From positions 5,856,145 to 5,920,144 of the forward strand of contig NZ_AP018178.1 of NCBI RefSeq assembly GCF_002368195.1: a stretch of DNA of 64,000 nt. Reading direction: 5' to 3'. A model generated the notes under the pieces. The model ran no database searches and was not told the origin of the DNA. It was given only the letters and a program-made list of their open reading frames with translations. Each line of letters opens with the position of its first letter. The first letter of the stretch is position 1. Both the position numbers and the translations under genes were made by a program. Positions 27,422 through 36,632 of the stretch are shown here, piece after piece. Origin of the DNA: Calothrix sp. NIES-2100 (GTDB taxonomy: Bacteria; Cyanobacteriota; Cyanobacteriia; Cyanobacteriales; Nostocaceae).

Positions 27422-27560
27422 GGCATTGGGCATGGGGCATTGGGCATTGGGCATTTCTTATTTATCTCCCTTGTTCCCTCATCTCCCTTGTTCCCTCGTC
27501 TCCCTTGTTCCCTTGTCCCCCTTGTCCCCCTTCCCTCATCCCCCTCATCTCCCATGCCCC
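27422..27560. repeat. Heptamer repeat block between tpiA and folP
   Basis: GGGCATT/GGGCATG units (27422-27455) are followed by CTCCCTTGTTCC and CCCTTGTCC units to about 27555. The frame is open through the block into folP and gives a false 45-residue leader. Confidence 0.9.
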
Positions 27561-28403
27561 ATGTCTAATAACCTAATGATTCGGGGACGCTGTTTCCAAT
27601 GGGGACAGCAGACCTATCTCATGGGTGTGTTAAATGTCACACCAGATAGCTTTAGTGATGGTGGTGAGTTTAACACTACTAATAGGGCTGTAGCACAAGC
27701 ACAAGCACTAGTAGCAGCTGGTGCTGACATTATTGATGTAGGTGGTCAATCAACTCGACCAGGCGCAGAGCAAATAAGTCTTGCGAAAGAACTTGAGCGC
27801 GTGCTACCAGTTGTGCAGGCGTTACGCTCAGAAATTACTATACCGATTTCTGTAGATACAACTAGGGCAGATGTAGCTAAAGCATCTGTCAATGCTGGTG
27901 CTGATTTAATCAATGATATTTCTGGCGGCACGTTTGACTCGCAAATGTTACCAACAGTCGCACGCTTGGGTGTGCCAATTGTGTTGATGCACATCCGGGG
28001 AAATCCGCAGAATATGCAACAACAAACTGATTATCAAGATTTAATAACACAAATTTATAATTTTCTCGCACAGCAAATAGCTGCTGCAACGGCTGTGGGC
28101 ATTGACCAGCAGAAAATTATTATTGATCCTGGTATTGGTTTTGCCAAAAACTATGAGCAAAATTTAGAAATTTTTCGCCGCTTGCGGTCATTGAAAGCGC
28201 TCAATTGTCCTATTTTAGTAGGTCCATCCCGTAAAAGTTTCATTGGTCGAATTTTAAATCAACCAGATGCCAAAGCACGGGTATGGGGAACAGCTGCGGC
28301 TTGTAGTGCTGCGATTTTTAATGGCGCTGATATCCTCCGAGTTCATGATGTGAAAGAAATGCGCGATGTATCACTGGTTACTGATGCCATATATAGGCAC
28401 TAA
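27561..28403 (+). CDS. folP: Dihydropteroate synthase
   Basis: It condenses p-aminobenzoate with 6-hydroxymethyl-dihydropterin pyrophosphate in folate synthesis. I place the start at ATG 27561 (280 residues; ATG 27576 is also possible), because the open frame upstream is pure repeat. Motifs of the TIM barrel are visible: MGVLNVTPDSFSDGG, DVGGQSTRPGAE, PISVDTTRADVA, LINDISGG, VLMHIRGNPQNMQ, IDPGIGFAK and VGPSRKSFIG. The gene ends by overlapping the convergent slipin gene by 4 bases. Confidence 0.96.
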   Translation: MSNNLMIRGRCFQWGQQTYLMGVLNVTPDSFSDGGEFNTTNRAVAQAQALVAAGADIIDVGGQSTRPGAEQISLAKELERVLPVVQALRSEITIPISVDTTRADVAKASVNAGADLINDISGGTFDSQMLPTVARLGVPIVLMHIRGNPQNMQQQTDYQDLITQIYNFLAQQIAAATAVGIDQQKIIIDPGIGFAKNYEQNLEIFRRLRSLKALNCPILVGPSRKSFIGRILNQPDAKARVWGTAAACSAAIFNGADILRVHDVKEMRDVSLVTDAIYRH

Positions 28404-29242
28404 GCACCACCATTTCCAGATTCCTTACCATTTCCTTCATGACTGACTGACTCAGCAATTACCTCTTTCATCAAGTCAGCACTTTTACCTGGATCTACAA
28501 ACACAACTTTGGCATTCTGACTTTCTCCTAGCCTGTAGCTAGCATTGATGTAGTCTTGAGCAACAAGATAACGGAGAATTTCCTTACTTTCAGGGTTGGT
28601 ACGCAAAGCCTCAGCAATTATCTGCATCGAGGTCATAGTTCCTTCAGCTTTCTTAATTGCAGCTTGTCTTTCTCCTTCGGCTTCCGAAATTAGCGCCCGT
28701 TTTTTAATTTCCGCAGCGCGTTCTTCTTCCATTGATTTGCGCACACTCTCAGGCGGGGTAATGCGCTGAATATCTAAGCGGATAATTTCCACTCCCCAAC
28801 CTGCCGTTGTCTCATTTAACTGGTCTAAGATGGCTCTATCCATCTCCGATCGCGAGACATTGGTTTCTTCTACACTATTCTGAGCGATAACTTCCCGAAG
28901 TGTAGTGTGAGCTAGCTGTACAAGTGCACCTTGAAGGTCATCAATTGCGTAAAAGCTCTTTTCTATATCTTTGATGCGCCAATAGAGGATAGCATCAACT
29001 TCCAGGTAAATATTATCTCTGGTGATTACATTCTGGGGCTTAATGTCTATATATTGCTCCCTGTTAGTATCTTCCATGACAATCTGATCTACCAAGGGAA
29101 CAATAAAGTTCAACCCAGGATTAAGTTTTCGATGGTATCGCCCTAATCTTTCCACCAAAGCAACATTACCTTGGTTAATTAATTTTGCTGATCCTAAAGC
29201 GTAACCTATAAGCGCTAAGACTATAGCAATGATTGGCTCCAT
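28400..29242 (-). CDS. SPFH/Band 7 protein (slipin, QmcA-like)
   Basis: The 280-residue protein has an N-terminal TM segment (IIAIVLALIGYALGSAKLI) and a Band 7 domain from about 25 to 190 (GNVALVERLGRYHRKLNPGLNFIVPLVD ... WGVEIIRLDIQRITPPESV). A Lys/Glu/Ala-rich coiled-coil tail (EERAAEIKKRALISEAEGERQAAIKKAEG) follows. Stomatin/slipin proteins form membrane microdomain scaffolds and often modulate FtsH-type proteases. No NfeD partner gene is adjacent, so it is closer to the stand-alone paraslipin/QmcA branch. Confidence 0.92.
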   Translation of the reverse strand: MEPIIAIVLALIGYALGSAKLINQGNVALVERLGRYHRKLNPGLNFIVPLVDQIVMEDTNREQYIDIKPQNVITRDNIYLEVDAILYWRIKDIEKSFYAIDDLQGALVQLAHTTLREVIAQNSVEETNVSRSEMDRAILDQLNETTAGWGVEIIRLDIQRITPPESVRKSMEEERAAEIKKRALISEAEGERQAAIKKAEGTMTSMQIIAEALRTNPESKEILRYLVAQDYINASYRLGESQNAKVVFVDPGKSADLMKEVIAESVSHEGNGKESGNGGA

Positions 29243-29615
29243 AGATGCTCCTATGCTTGCTTTTGGAGAAATTTTAGTTTAAAGGACATCGTACTATCTT
29301 GTCCTATCTCTAAGTCTAATGTTTTAAATCTGTAATTTTCCGAACACCAACTGTAACATCGGCTTGCCCGTATCAGCTCGCTTTGTCTATTCAGGACAGT
29401 TTAGCTGAATGCAACCGCTATTAAAGCATCTTGATTACATCCTGGCAAGTTGAGTCACACCTGGTATGAGAAATCCGAGGTTTCTGGCTAGTAGTCTTGG
29501 CTTACTTTTGCTCCTGTAAGAGTTTGCACAAAAGCTCTAGTGGGCAAGAAAATTTTTTCATTGGGACTGGGCTGGAGCCTTTCTAGAGTCAAAATTATTA
29601 TGTATCAAACTTGCG
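29243..29615. other. Intergenic region
   Basis: This 373-base stretch carries the slipin promoter on the right strand and about 200 bases of unremarkable sequence. I see no gene, repeat array or clear terminator. Confidence 0.5.
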
Positions 29616-31289
29616 TTAATTTGCTGCCAAACTCAGCCAAGTTTTGATACTTCCTGGTAAATCAGAATTCAGACGTAGGGGTAATTGAGATGTAGAAAGT
29701 GATTGAGCGTAAGCTGATGTCAGAAATGGTTGATAAATTTTTGCTTCTGGTGTTGACTGTTTCACAAACGCTAAGGTGACACCACGAGTCAACTGGCGGA
29801 GGGAATTGGTTTCTTCGCCGCGCTTTTCTTTAACAATGGTAGTGACTGTACTCATGCTATAGGTGGGATCGCTAATGCTTAAGTGAGTACCACCAATCGC
29901 AGTTACCAAATATTTGTCGCCCCGCAGTTGGGCAAAAGGTGCTATTTGGTGCTTGAATGCTGGGGTCAGGGAATCTTCGGTTCCAGTTAAAAATAATACT
30001 GGCTTGGTAACTTGCGTGAGACCTTTGTTGCCAAAGAGTTTACCGATTAGTGGGTTAAATGCGATCGCACTTTTAACTCGCTCATCTTTTAACTGGAGTT
30101 TTTTCTCTGTTAAAGGAGCTGCTGCACATTGTAACCAATCCCCAGGAGATTCATTTAAGGAGAGAGAATTTTTACAGAATTGTCGTACTGCTTCTAAATC
30201 TACTTCTCCCCCTAACAACGCTAAAGCTGTGTAACCTCCCAAGGAGTGACCAATGACAGTGACATTTTCGGTGTGGAATTTTCCTTGCAGTTGTCCTGGC
30301 TGATTATTGCGCTTTGCTAGTTCGTTGAGTAAAAAACTAATATCTTTTGGTCGTTCAATAAATTCCTTAGGGGCTAGCAGTTGCGCTAAATTCTCTGGTT
30401 GTGAGCTTTTCTTAACAGAGTTTACTTGACTATCTGGATGTTCAATGGCTGCAACAGTGATACCGTGGGAAGCGAGATGACGCGCCAAGTAGCCAAAAAA
30501 TTTGCGGTTAGCACCAAAGCCGTGGGAAAGGACAACTAGAGGCGATACCTTCGGCAGGCTTCGCCAACGCCCGTCACCCTGACTCCAATAAATATCTACA
30601 GGAATAATTCTTTTGCGTTGTTGGTCTTGTAAAGTTAGGGTTTGCTGCTGTACTACTTGTTTACCAATCGCCGCCGGATCGAAGCTTGGTTGAAAAGCTG
30701 TAGTGTTTTTGACAAAAAGATCCCGTTCTAATAAAGCGCTTAAAGCTTGGCTTTGCAAGTAATTGGCGTTCAACCCTATGGCGATTTGCAGGGCTTGAGT
30801 TGCATCTACAGTGACATTCTCCTCTGGGTAAGCTCGCAAAAATCCCACGAAACTTAAACCATTAACTTGACGTAGCGAAAGGTTGAGTGCTGCTTGCAGT
30901 CCTTCTACCGTACTACCTGGGATGGCTACTCCTAAAGAAGCAATTAATTGTTGACCTTGTGGAGATCGCACCAAATCAACGAAGAATTTATCTGCAACCG
31001 CTGGATCTACCTCCAGTCGGCGATTTAACAATTCTCGGACTTGGGGGGTCAATAAATTCCCAAAAATTTGCAGGTGTTGTGGTAGTTTTCCTGTTTTCGC
31101 AAATGTTTCTAAATCAGCGATCGCTATTGATTGCTGAAATGGCCCTAACTTGATCGTCACCTTTTGCGCTGCTAAAGTAGAAGGCATTGCCACACCCCAA
31201 CTCAGCGCAATGGTCATGCTACACAGTAACCCTTGCACCCAAGAGATTTTACGCTGCTGTCTGCCAAGTCGAAAATGCATATTAGCCAT
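29616..31289 (-). CDS. Secreted alpha/beta hydrolase with DUF1400 domain
   Basis: The 557-residue protein has a signal peptide (VQGLLCSMTIALSWGVAMPSTLAA) followed by the DUF1400 region (about 40-190: KVTIKLGPFQQSIAIADLETFAKTGK ...) typical of cyanobacterial hydrolases. The alpha/beta-hydrolase domain (about 245-520) has PLVVLSHGFGANRKFFGYLARHLASHG as the oxyanion-region strand, the nucleophile elbow VIGHSLGGYTAL with Ser, a late Asp in FLTGTEDSLTP, and His in GGTHLSI. It resembles PAF-acetylhydrolase/dienelactone-hydrolase-like lipases; substrate unknown. The protein should be periplasmic. Confidence 0.9.
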   Translation of the reverse strand: MANMHFRLGRQQRKISWVQGLLCSMTIALSWGVAMPSTLAAQKVTIKLGPFQQSIAIADLETFAKTGKLPQHLQIFGNLLTPQVRELLNRRLEVDPAVADKFFVDLVRSPQGQQLIASLGVAIPGSTVEGLQAALNLSLRQVNGLSFVGFLRAYPEENVTVDATQALQIAIGLNANYLQSQALSALLERDLFVKNTTAFQPSFDPAAIGKQVVQQQTLTLQDQQRKRIIPVDIYWSQGDGRWRSLPKVSPLVVLSHGFGANRKFFGYLARHLASHGITVAAIEHPDSQVNSVKKSSQPENLAQLLAPKEFIERPKDISFLLNELAKRNNQPGQLQGKFHTENVTVIGHSLGGYTALALLGGEVDLEAVRQFCKNSLSLNESPGDWLQCAAAPLTEKKLQLKDERVKSAIAFNPLIGKLFGNKGLTQVTKPVLFLTGTEDSLTPAFKHQIAPFAQLRGDKYLVTAIGGTHLSISDPTYSMSTVTTIVKEKRGEETNSLRQLTRGVTLAFVKQSTPEAKIYQPFLTSAYAQSLSTSQLPLRLNSDLPGSIKTWLSLAAN

Positions 31290-31398
31290 TAGCTATGAGT
31301 TACCAATGATAACGCATAACTTTGACTGACCAAGAGTTGGTTTTGTTGCAATCTGGGGGTAGTAATCTGTAACCAAAACCCCCAGTTGAACGCCAGAT

Positions 31399-32859
31399 CT
31401 AAAATCCGTTGAATATAGTTCTGAGAATACCCAAGATAGAACCTATAGGATTGAACAATACACCCAAGGTATCGCCAGTCCTAGCTGTGCCATTGCGGCT
31501 GACTACCACCACATCATTATTGCGGAGTATCGGATTGGTTTTTTCATTAATTCCTTGGGAGAAATCTACTTGTACGACACGCTTAGTTACAGAACCATTG
31601 GGGTTAAGGCGAATCAAATCTACAGCACCGCTTTTAGCTCTAGCATCGTTAAATCCGCCCGCAGCCAGCAATGCCTGATTTAAAGAACTATTGGGCTTCA
31701 GTTCTACAGAACCAGGTTTTTTGACTTCGCCAACCACACCAACTTGAATGCTGGTGGGAGAGAAGGTAGTAGTAGCTAATTGAGTGGCTTCTGCGGGGTT
31801 AATCTCAGTAGCAGTGGGAACAACAATTGTGTCTCCATCTTGCACAATCACATCTTGATTAACATCACCACTCTGTAATAGTTGCCAGAGATTGATATCT
31901 ATGGTTTGTTCTGAGCCTGTTCTTGTAGGTCTGCGGAGCTTAAGAGTACGAATATCAGCTTGTGCTGTAATGCCTCCAGCTAGTTGAATAGCCCGTGTTA
32001 AAGTTGGTAAACCGCTACCGGCAGCCCCGCCATCTTGCCCTCCGGTAGAACCTGTTGTCACCAGATACGATCCAGGACGGTTAACTTCACCAATAATTGC
32101 CACCGTACGTGGTCTGCTGGGGTCAGCGGCAAAGTTAGCGGCAAACAAATTGCGTGCTTCTGCTACGTTGAAGGTAGGGGCAGTTGGCACAACAATGGTG
32201 TCTCCATCCCGTAAGGTAATATCCTGTCCGATTCTGCCAGTTTGAATCAGGTCTTTCAAATTGAGTGTAACTGTTTGTTCACCAGCACGTCCTAGCTTCC
32301 GACGTAATTGAACTTGAGTGACATCTGCTGCCAATGTTACGCCTTGAGCTGTGGTGAGGGCTGCTAATACAGTTGGGTATTGTACACCAGGATTATTTCC
32401 GGCTCCTCCCTGTAAGCTGAGAGTGTAAGCTCCTGGGCGTGTCACTTCCCCTGCTACAAAAATATTGATTGGCCGAGGTGATAACAGGTTAACGGAAATT
32501 AGGGGACGTTTTAAAAAGCGGGCGTATCTTTGAGCAATTTCGTCAGCAGCCTGTTCGGTACTTAGCCCTAGAACTGAGACACTGCCAATTAAAGGTAAAT
32601 TAATCGAGCCACCAGGAGGAATTTGGTATTCACCAGTATATTCTGGTACTTCAAATACGTTTACACGTATGAGATCGCCGCCTCCTAATGTATAATTTGT
32701 ATCCAACTGTGTGGATACTGGTGGTGTTGTAGGTGTAGTAGGGGATACTGGTTGTCGCTGAGCTAGGCTGGCAGATGGCGCAGCGACATTGACAGCCGTT
32801 AATATGACCACACCCAGACTTGATTGGATGAGGATTTTCAGCAAACCTGTATTAAGCAT
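31399..32859 (-). CDS. SLBB-domain polysaccharide export protein (Wza-like)
   Basis: This 486-residue outer-membrane/periplasmic protein of the Wza/OPX family begins with a signal (LKILIQSSLGVVILTAVNVAAPSASLAQ). There is a Poly_export domain at about 53-140 (YTLGGGDLIRVNVFEVPEYTGEYQIPPGGSINLPLIGSVSVLGLS) and then three SLBB beta-grasp modules, starting near INIFVAGEVTRPGAYTL, VAIIGEVNRPGSYLV and VGVVGEVKKPGSVELK. The last module is followed by a short hydrophobic C-terminus. It would form the export channel for exopolysaccharide. No glycosyltransferase or Wzc-type genes flank it. Confidence 0.93.
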   Translation of the reverse strand: MLNTGLLKILIQSSLGVVILTAVNVAAPSASLAQRQPVSPTTPTTPPVSTQLDTNYTLGGGDLIRVNVFEVPEYTGEYQIPPGGSINLPLIGSVSVLGLSTEQAADEIAQRYARFLKRPLISVNLLSPRPINIFVAGEVTRPGAYTLSLQGGAGNNPGVQYPTVLAALTTAQGVTLAADVTQVQLRRKLGRAGEQTVTLNLKDLIQTGRIGQDITLRDGDTIVVPTAPTFNVAEARNLFAANFAADPSRPRTVAIIGEVNRPGSYLVTTGSTGGQDGGAAGSGLPTLTRAIQLAGGITAQADIRTLKLRRPTRTGSEQTIDINLWQLLQSGDVNQDVIVQDGDTIVVPTATEINPAEATQLATTTFSPTSIQVGVVGEVKKPGSVELKPNSSLNQALLAAGGFNDARAKSGAVDLIRLNPNGSVTKRVVQVDFSQGINEKTNPILRNNDVVVVSRNGTARTGDTLGVLFNPIGSILGILRTIFNGF

Positions 32860-33345
32860 ATTTACCCGAGACTCTCAAACGACAATTGCTAAAGTACTGT
32901 CTAAACATTTTAATCGTGACTATACTTAAATATTCAAGCTCTCCAACATTCTTATTTTCTTAGAAAAACTTGACCTTCCGGAGGGGTATTTATTGATTCA
33001 GCTTAAAATTTTAGTAAAGCTAACTTAAAGTTGAAGCAACTGATAAAAATTCTCTATAAACTTGCAGTTAATTAACACCGATATTTTCCTTGGTGTTGTT
33101 GGCATCTTGGCGGTTGGTTTATGAATATTTAATTGTATCTTCACAGACAAATGATATTAACATAAGTTGCTATTTATCTGGTGATGACTGGAAGTGGGGA
33201 ATAGAGAGATCAGGGGCGATGAGGGAGTTTGGAGATAATATCAAAAAGCTTGCCATCCCTACCAACGACCCTTGTCCTGAGCGCAGCCTAAGCCAATGCG
33301 CTATGCCCTATTTTCCAGCCAGTGTTTAGTTATTAGCTAGTTGAA
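32860..33345. other. Intergenic region
   Basis: AT-rich promoter sequence of the export gene occupies the left half. In the right half, near 33270-33320, are degenerate copies of dispersed repeat sequence ending in CAATGCGCTATGCCC. No gene is supported; the small open frames have no protein-like features. Confidence 0.45.
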
Positions 33346-34332
33346 TTATTTAACAGGATGATTTTTTTGTTGAATTTGTTGGATGAAAAACTCTTCTAAG
33401 GAGGTACGAGACAAGTTCATAGCAACGACTTGTCCACCACTAGGACGAAGACTAGCAAGAAAATCATAGTAATTATCTTGTTGTAGTGTACCTTGCCAAG
33501 AACCATCAGCCTTAAAGACGATACTGGGTATCCATTGTTGGATAATTTCGCGATCGCCACCTATCCCTTTAATATGATAAACGCTCTCATTTCCTAAAAG
33601 TTCCTGGAAAGAACCAGTGCAAATTAATTCACCTTGGGAAAGAATTGCAACGCGATCGCACAATTGTTCTACTTCAGAGAGAATATGGCTGTTGAAAAAT
33701 ATTGTCTTACCTGCGGCTTTGAGTTTGAGGATAATTTCTCGCATTTGGTAGCGTCCCACAGGATCAAGACCAGACATGGGTTCATCTAAAAAGATTAACT
33801 CCGGATCGTTAATCAAGGCCTGTGCCATACCTACACGCTGTAGCATCCCCTTGGAGTAGCGACGCATCTGTTTTTTTCGCGCATCAGCTTGAGATAAACC
33901 AACTAATTCTAAGAGTTGGGGAATGCGTTGACGTTGTAAACTATGGGGAATTTGAAATAGCCCCGCTGCTAGCTGCAAAAATTCCCAGCCAGTGAGATAG
34001 TCATATAAATAAGGATTTTCTGGCAGGTAACCAATATATTGCTTCACGCTGCGATCGCCTAATGGTTTACCCAGCAATAATCCCCGCCCAGAACTAGGAC
34101 GGATAATTCCCAGTAATAATTTTAACAGTGTAGTTTTCCCTGCACCATTCGGTCCCAATAGTCCAAAAGTTTCTCCAGGGTAAACAATTAAAGAGCAACT
34201 TTTGAGCGAGACAACTTTTTGGTGCATCCAAAAGCCAGTACGGTAGACTTTTCGCAACTCAGAAGTTAATACTACTGGCGGAGTATCGGGAGTATTCAGT
34301 TGAGAATCAGGAGCATCTACAACAGACTTCAT
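33346..34332 (-). CDS. ABC transporter ATP-binding protein
   Basis: From ATG 34332 (328 residues; an in-frame TTG at 34371 is less likely) the protein is a single nucleotide-binding domain of the DRA/NatA type. Features include Walker A GPNGAGKTTLLKL, Q-loop GYLPENPYLYDYL, signature RYSKGMLQRVGMAQAL, Walker B LIFLDEPMSGLDP and switch His in FFNSHILSEVEQLCDR. The C-terminal extension includes the LSRTSLEEFFIQ end common in this group. It would drive export or a gliding/lipid-type ABC-2 transporter. No permease is adjacent, so the partner is encoded elsewhere. Confidence 0.94.
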   Translation of the reverse strand: MKSVVDAPDSQLNTPDTPPVVLTSELRKVYRTGFWMHQKVVSLKSCSLIVYPGETFGLLGPNGAGKTTLLKLLLGIIRPSSGRGLLLGKPLGDRSVKQYIGYLPENPYLYDYLTGWEFLQLAAGLFQIPHSLQRQRIPQLLELVGLSQADARKKQMRRYSKGMLQRVGMAQALINDPELIFLDEPMSGLDPVGRYQMREIILKLKAAGKTIFFNSHILSEVEQLCDRVAILSQGELICTGSFQELLGNESVYHIKGIGGDREIIQQWIPSIVFKADGSWQGTLQQDNYYDFLASLRPSGGQVVAMNLSRTSLEEFFIQQIQQKNHPVK

Positions 34333-34403
34333 CTTGCTTCCATGCACCTTATGGCAGTAACTTGTTATCAATTACAGGTTACCCATTGATTAGCAAGAAC
34401 TAA

Positions 34404-34583
34404 CATGGGCATGGGGCATGGGGCATGGGGCACTTGTACTCTCGCAAGTAGAAGTATTGGGCATAGGTTTCCCTTGTCCTCCTTGTCCTCCTTGTCTTTT
34501 TTGTCCCCCTTGTCCCCCTTGTCCTCCTTGTCCCCCTTATCCTCCTTCCCTTGTCCCCCCTGCCCCCTGCTCCCCTGCCTGCT
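34404..34583. repeat. Heptamer repeat block between the ABC and hisB genes
   Basis: GGGCATG units (34407-34432) are followed by a long CCTTGTCCTCCTTGTCC tract (34470-34565). Low-complexity ORFs through it are artefacts. Confidence 0.88.
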
Positions 34584-35228
34584 TTACAAAACCCCTTTAG
34601 AACTGGGAATCATTCCCCCACGACGGGGGTCTATTTCCACAGCTATCCGTATTGCCCTAGCAAAAGCTTTAAATGTTGCCTCAATAATGTGATGGGAATT
34701 AATGCCATCTAGCTGACGAATGTGCAGTGTCAATTGGCTATGGTTCACTATTGCTACAAAAAATTCCCGTACTAATTGGGTATCATATGTTCCCACCCGC
34801 TGGGTAGGAATCTGTAAACCATAGCTGAGGTGAGGTCTTCCAGAAAAGTCCAGTGCTACTTGAACTAATGCTTCATCAAGTGGTGCCAGGAAATTGCCAA
34901 AGCGGATAATGCCTTTGCGATCGCCTAGGGCTTTACTCAAAGCTTGCCCTAGGGTAATGCCCACATCTTCGTTAGTGTGGTGGTCGTCAATTTCCCAGTC
35001 TCCCTTTGCTTGTACATCCAAGTCAATCAAACCGTGGGAGGCAATTTGATGCAGCATATGATCCAAAAATGGAATGCCAGTTGCTGCCTTACAGATTCCT
35101 GTACCATCGAGGTTAACCGTAACTTGAACATCGGTTTCACCAGTAGTGCGATGAACAGAAGCAATCCGAGGGCTGGGACTAGATTGGTCGTATTGGGAGA
35201 TGTTAACTTGACGATCACTGATTTGCAT
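34584..35228 (-). CDS. hisB: Imidazoleglycerol-phosphate dehydratase
   Basis: It catalyses the sixth step of histidine synthesis. ATG 35228 gives 214 residues beginning MQISDRQVNISQYDQ. The open frame further upstream is translated repeat (Pro/Cys-rich) and is excluded. The family signatures are FLDHMLHQIASHGLIDL, the Mn-binding HHTNEDVGI and the second repeat HHIIEATFKAFARAI with the terminal PRRGGMIPSSKGVL. It follows fabI on the same strand by 130 bases of repeats. It is a monofunctional dehydratase without a phosphatase domain, as usual in cyanobacteria. Confidence 0.96.
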   Translation of the reverse strand: MQISDRQVNISQYDQSSPSPRIASVHRTTGETDVQVTVNLDGTGICKAATGIPFLDHMLHQIASHGLIDLDVQAKGDWEIDDHHTNEDVGITLGQALSKALGDRKGIIRFGNFLAPLDEALVQVALDFSGRPHLSYGLQIPTQRVGTYDTQLVREFFVAIVNHSQLTLHIRQLDGINSHHIIEATFKAFARAIRIAVEIDPRRGGMIPSSKGVL

Positions 35229-35352
35229 AGCTAATGAGGATTGGGGATGAGGGAGATGAGGGGGATGAGGGAGATGAGGGGGATGAGGGGGACAAGGGAG
35301 ACAAGGGGGACAAGGAGGACTATTGACTATTGCCCAATGCCCAATGCCCAAT
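35229..35352. repeat. Heptamer repeat block between hisB and fabI
   Basis: GATGAGGGA and GGGACAAGG units (35241-35322) are followed by CCCAATGCCCAATGCCCAATG (35333-35353). It fills the whole intergenic gap. Confidence 0.88.
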
Positions 35353-35358
35353 GACTAA

Positions 35359-36135
35359 CTACATTCCCATGATTTCATATCCTGCATCCACATATATGAC
35401 TTGCCCAGTAATTCCGCTGGACAAATCGCTACATAAGAAAGCCGCAGTGTTTCCTACTTCTAACTGGGTGACTGTACGTCGCAGGGGTGCAACTTGCTCC
35501 ACATGATGAATCATATCCAAAATGCCTCCCACCGCACTAGAGGCTAAAGTACGAATGGGGCCAGCAGAGATGGCATTTACCCGAATATTTTGTGGGCCGA
35601 GTTCAGCAGCTAGGTAACGTACACTTGCTTCTAAACCTGCCTTGGCGACTCCCATAATGTTATAATTAGGGATTGCCCTAATGCTACCTAAATATGAGAG
35701 GGTGAGGATACTTCCGCCTTCGGTCATTAACGGTTTGGCTGCACCACTTAACTGTACTAGTGAATAAGTACTAATTTGTAGTGCTGTGCTGAAGCCAGTA
35801 CGTGATGTTTGGCTAAAATCTCCGCTCAAATCGTCTTTATTAGCAAAAGCAAGACAGTGGATAAGAATGTCTAGCTTTCCCCACTGACTGCCGATGGTTT
35901 CAAAGGTAGACTGAATCTGTTCATCGTTTTGGACATCACATGGCAGGAATAAGCTGGGGTTGAGGGGTTCTACCAATTCGGCAACTTTTTTCTCCATTTT
36001 GCCTCGCTCATCTGGCAAATAGGTAATACCTAAGTTCGCTCCAGCTTTGTGTAGTTGTTGAGCGATTCCCCAGGCGATTGAGCGGTTATTTGCAATACCT
36101 GTAACTAGGGCATTTTTTCCAGTCAGATTGAGCAT
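35359..36135 (-). CDS. fabI: Enoyl-[acyl-carrier-protein] reductase (NADH)
   Basis: This 258-residue SDR enzyme carries out the last reduction in fatty-acid elongation. It shows the FabI-specific nucleotide-binding GIANNRSIAWGIAQQL instead of the usual TGxxxGIG, the middle LIHCLAFAN, and the catalytic Tyr/Lys in YNIMGVAKAGLEASVRYL. The C-terminal TGQVIYVDAGYEIMGM is also typical. It is divergent to ntcA, separated by 585 bases, and upstream of hisB on the same strand. Confidence 0.97.
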   Translation of the reverse strand: MLNLTGKNALVTGIANNRSIAWGIAQQLHKAGANLGITYLPDERGKMEKKVAELVEPLNPSLFLPCDVQNDEQIQSTFETIGSQWGKLDILIHCLAFANKDDLSGDFSQTSRTGFSTALQISTYSLVQLSGAAKPLMTEGGSILTLSYLGSIRAIPNYNIMGVAKAGLEASVRYLAAELGPQNIRVNAISAGPIRTLASSAVGGILDMIHHVEQVAPLRRTVTQLEVGNTAAFLCSDLSSGITGQVIYVDAGYEIMGM

Positions 36136-36250
36136 ATAAATTTTTCATGTGAACAATCATGCTAGAGCATACTAGAATCTGAGGCTACTTTGACTTTGTT
36201 TTACACAGGATTTGTAAAAATGATTATTGGTAAGAGTATTTACAACAATA

Positions 36251-36279
36251 AAAAACTCCACTCAAGAATCGGAGTTTTT
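36251..36279 (+). terminator. Orphan terminator-like hairpin
   Basis: A 9-bp perfect stem AAAAACTCC/GGAGTTTTT with an 11-nt loop, ending in a T run on either strand. Neither flanking gene runs toward it (fabI and ntcA diverge), so the transcript it would end is unknown. Confidence 0.6.
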
Positions 36280-36341
36280 GTAGGGGCGGGTTTATTTAAA
36301 TCATTGTTGATCGGTGAGGATATCTGTGAACCCGCCCGTAC
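36280..36341. repeat. 62-bp terminal-inverted-repeat element, copy 2
   Basis: It begins GTAGGGGCGGGTT and ends AACCCGCCCGTAC (one mismatch to a perfect inverted repeat). Length and ends match 8221-8282; the interior is different apart from GATATCTGTG near the right arm. Confidence 0.8.
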
Positions 36342-36618
36342 AGTGGACAGTGGAAAAAATATATAAAAACCGCCGACAAGGGGACGTGGTATTAAACCAG
36401 ATCCAAAAAAACAACTGACAACTGACAAATGACAACTGACACGCGAAATGCAATAAAATTACTGTTTATTTCTTAATAAATTCTCAAGATATCTTGATTT
36501 TATCTTTAAAAAACCTGTTGAATACACCTATGATATGTAGCTTTTCAAAAAGTACTAGCTAAAAATATCAATAATTATGTATCATGATAAACAAATAACT
36601 GGGAAGCAGGAATTTTGA

Positions 36619-36632
36619 GTATAGGAAAGTAC
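36619..36632 (+). promoter_or_regulatory. Candidate NtcA-binding site upstream of ntcA
   Basis: GTA-TAGGAAAG-TAC fits the NtcA consensus GTAN8TAC exactly, centred about 95 bases upstream of the ntcA start. A TATTGAT sequence 19 bases further downstream could be the -10 box. NtcA is known to activate its own gene in heterocystous cyanobacteria; use of this site is inferred. Confidence 0.65.

Noticed and set aside
36240..36428. 62-codon minus-strand ORF upstream of ntcA
   Set aside because: It covers the orphan hairpin and the 62-bp repeat; no similarity or start signal.
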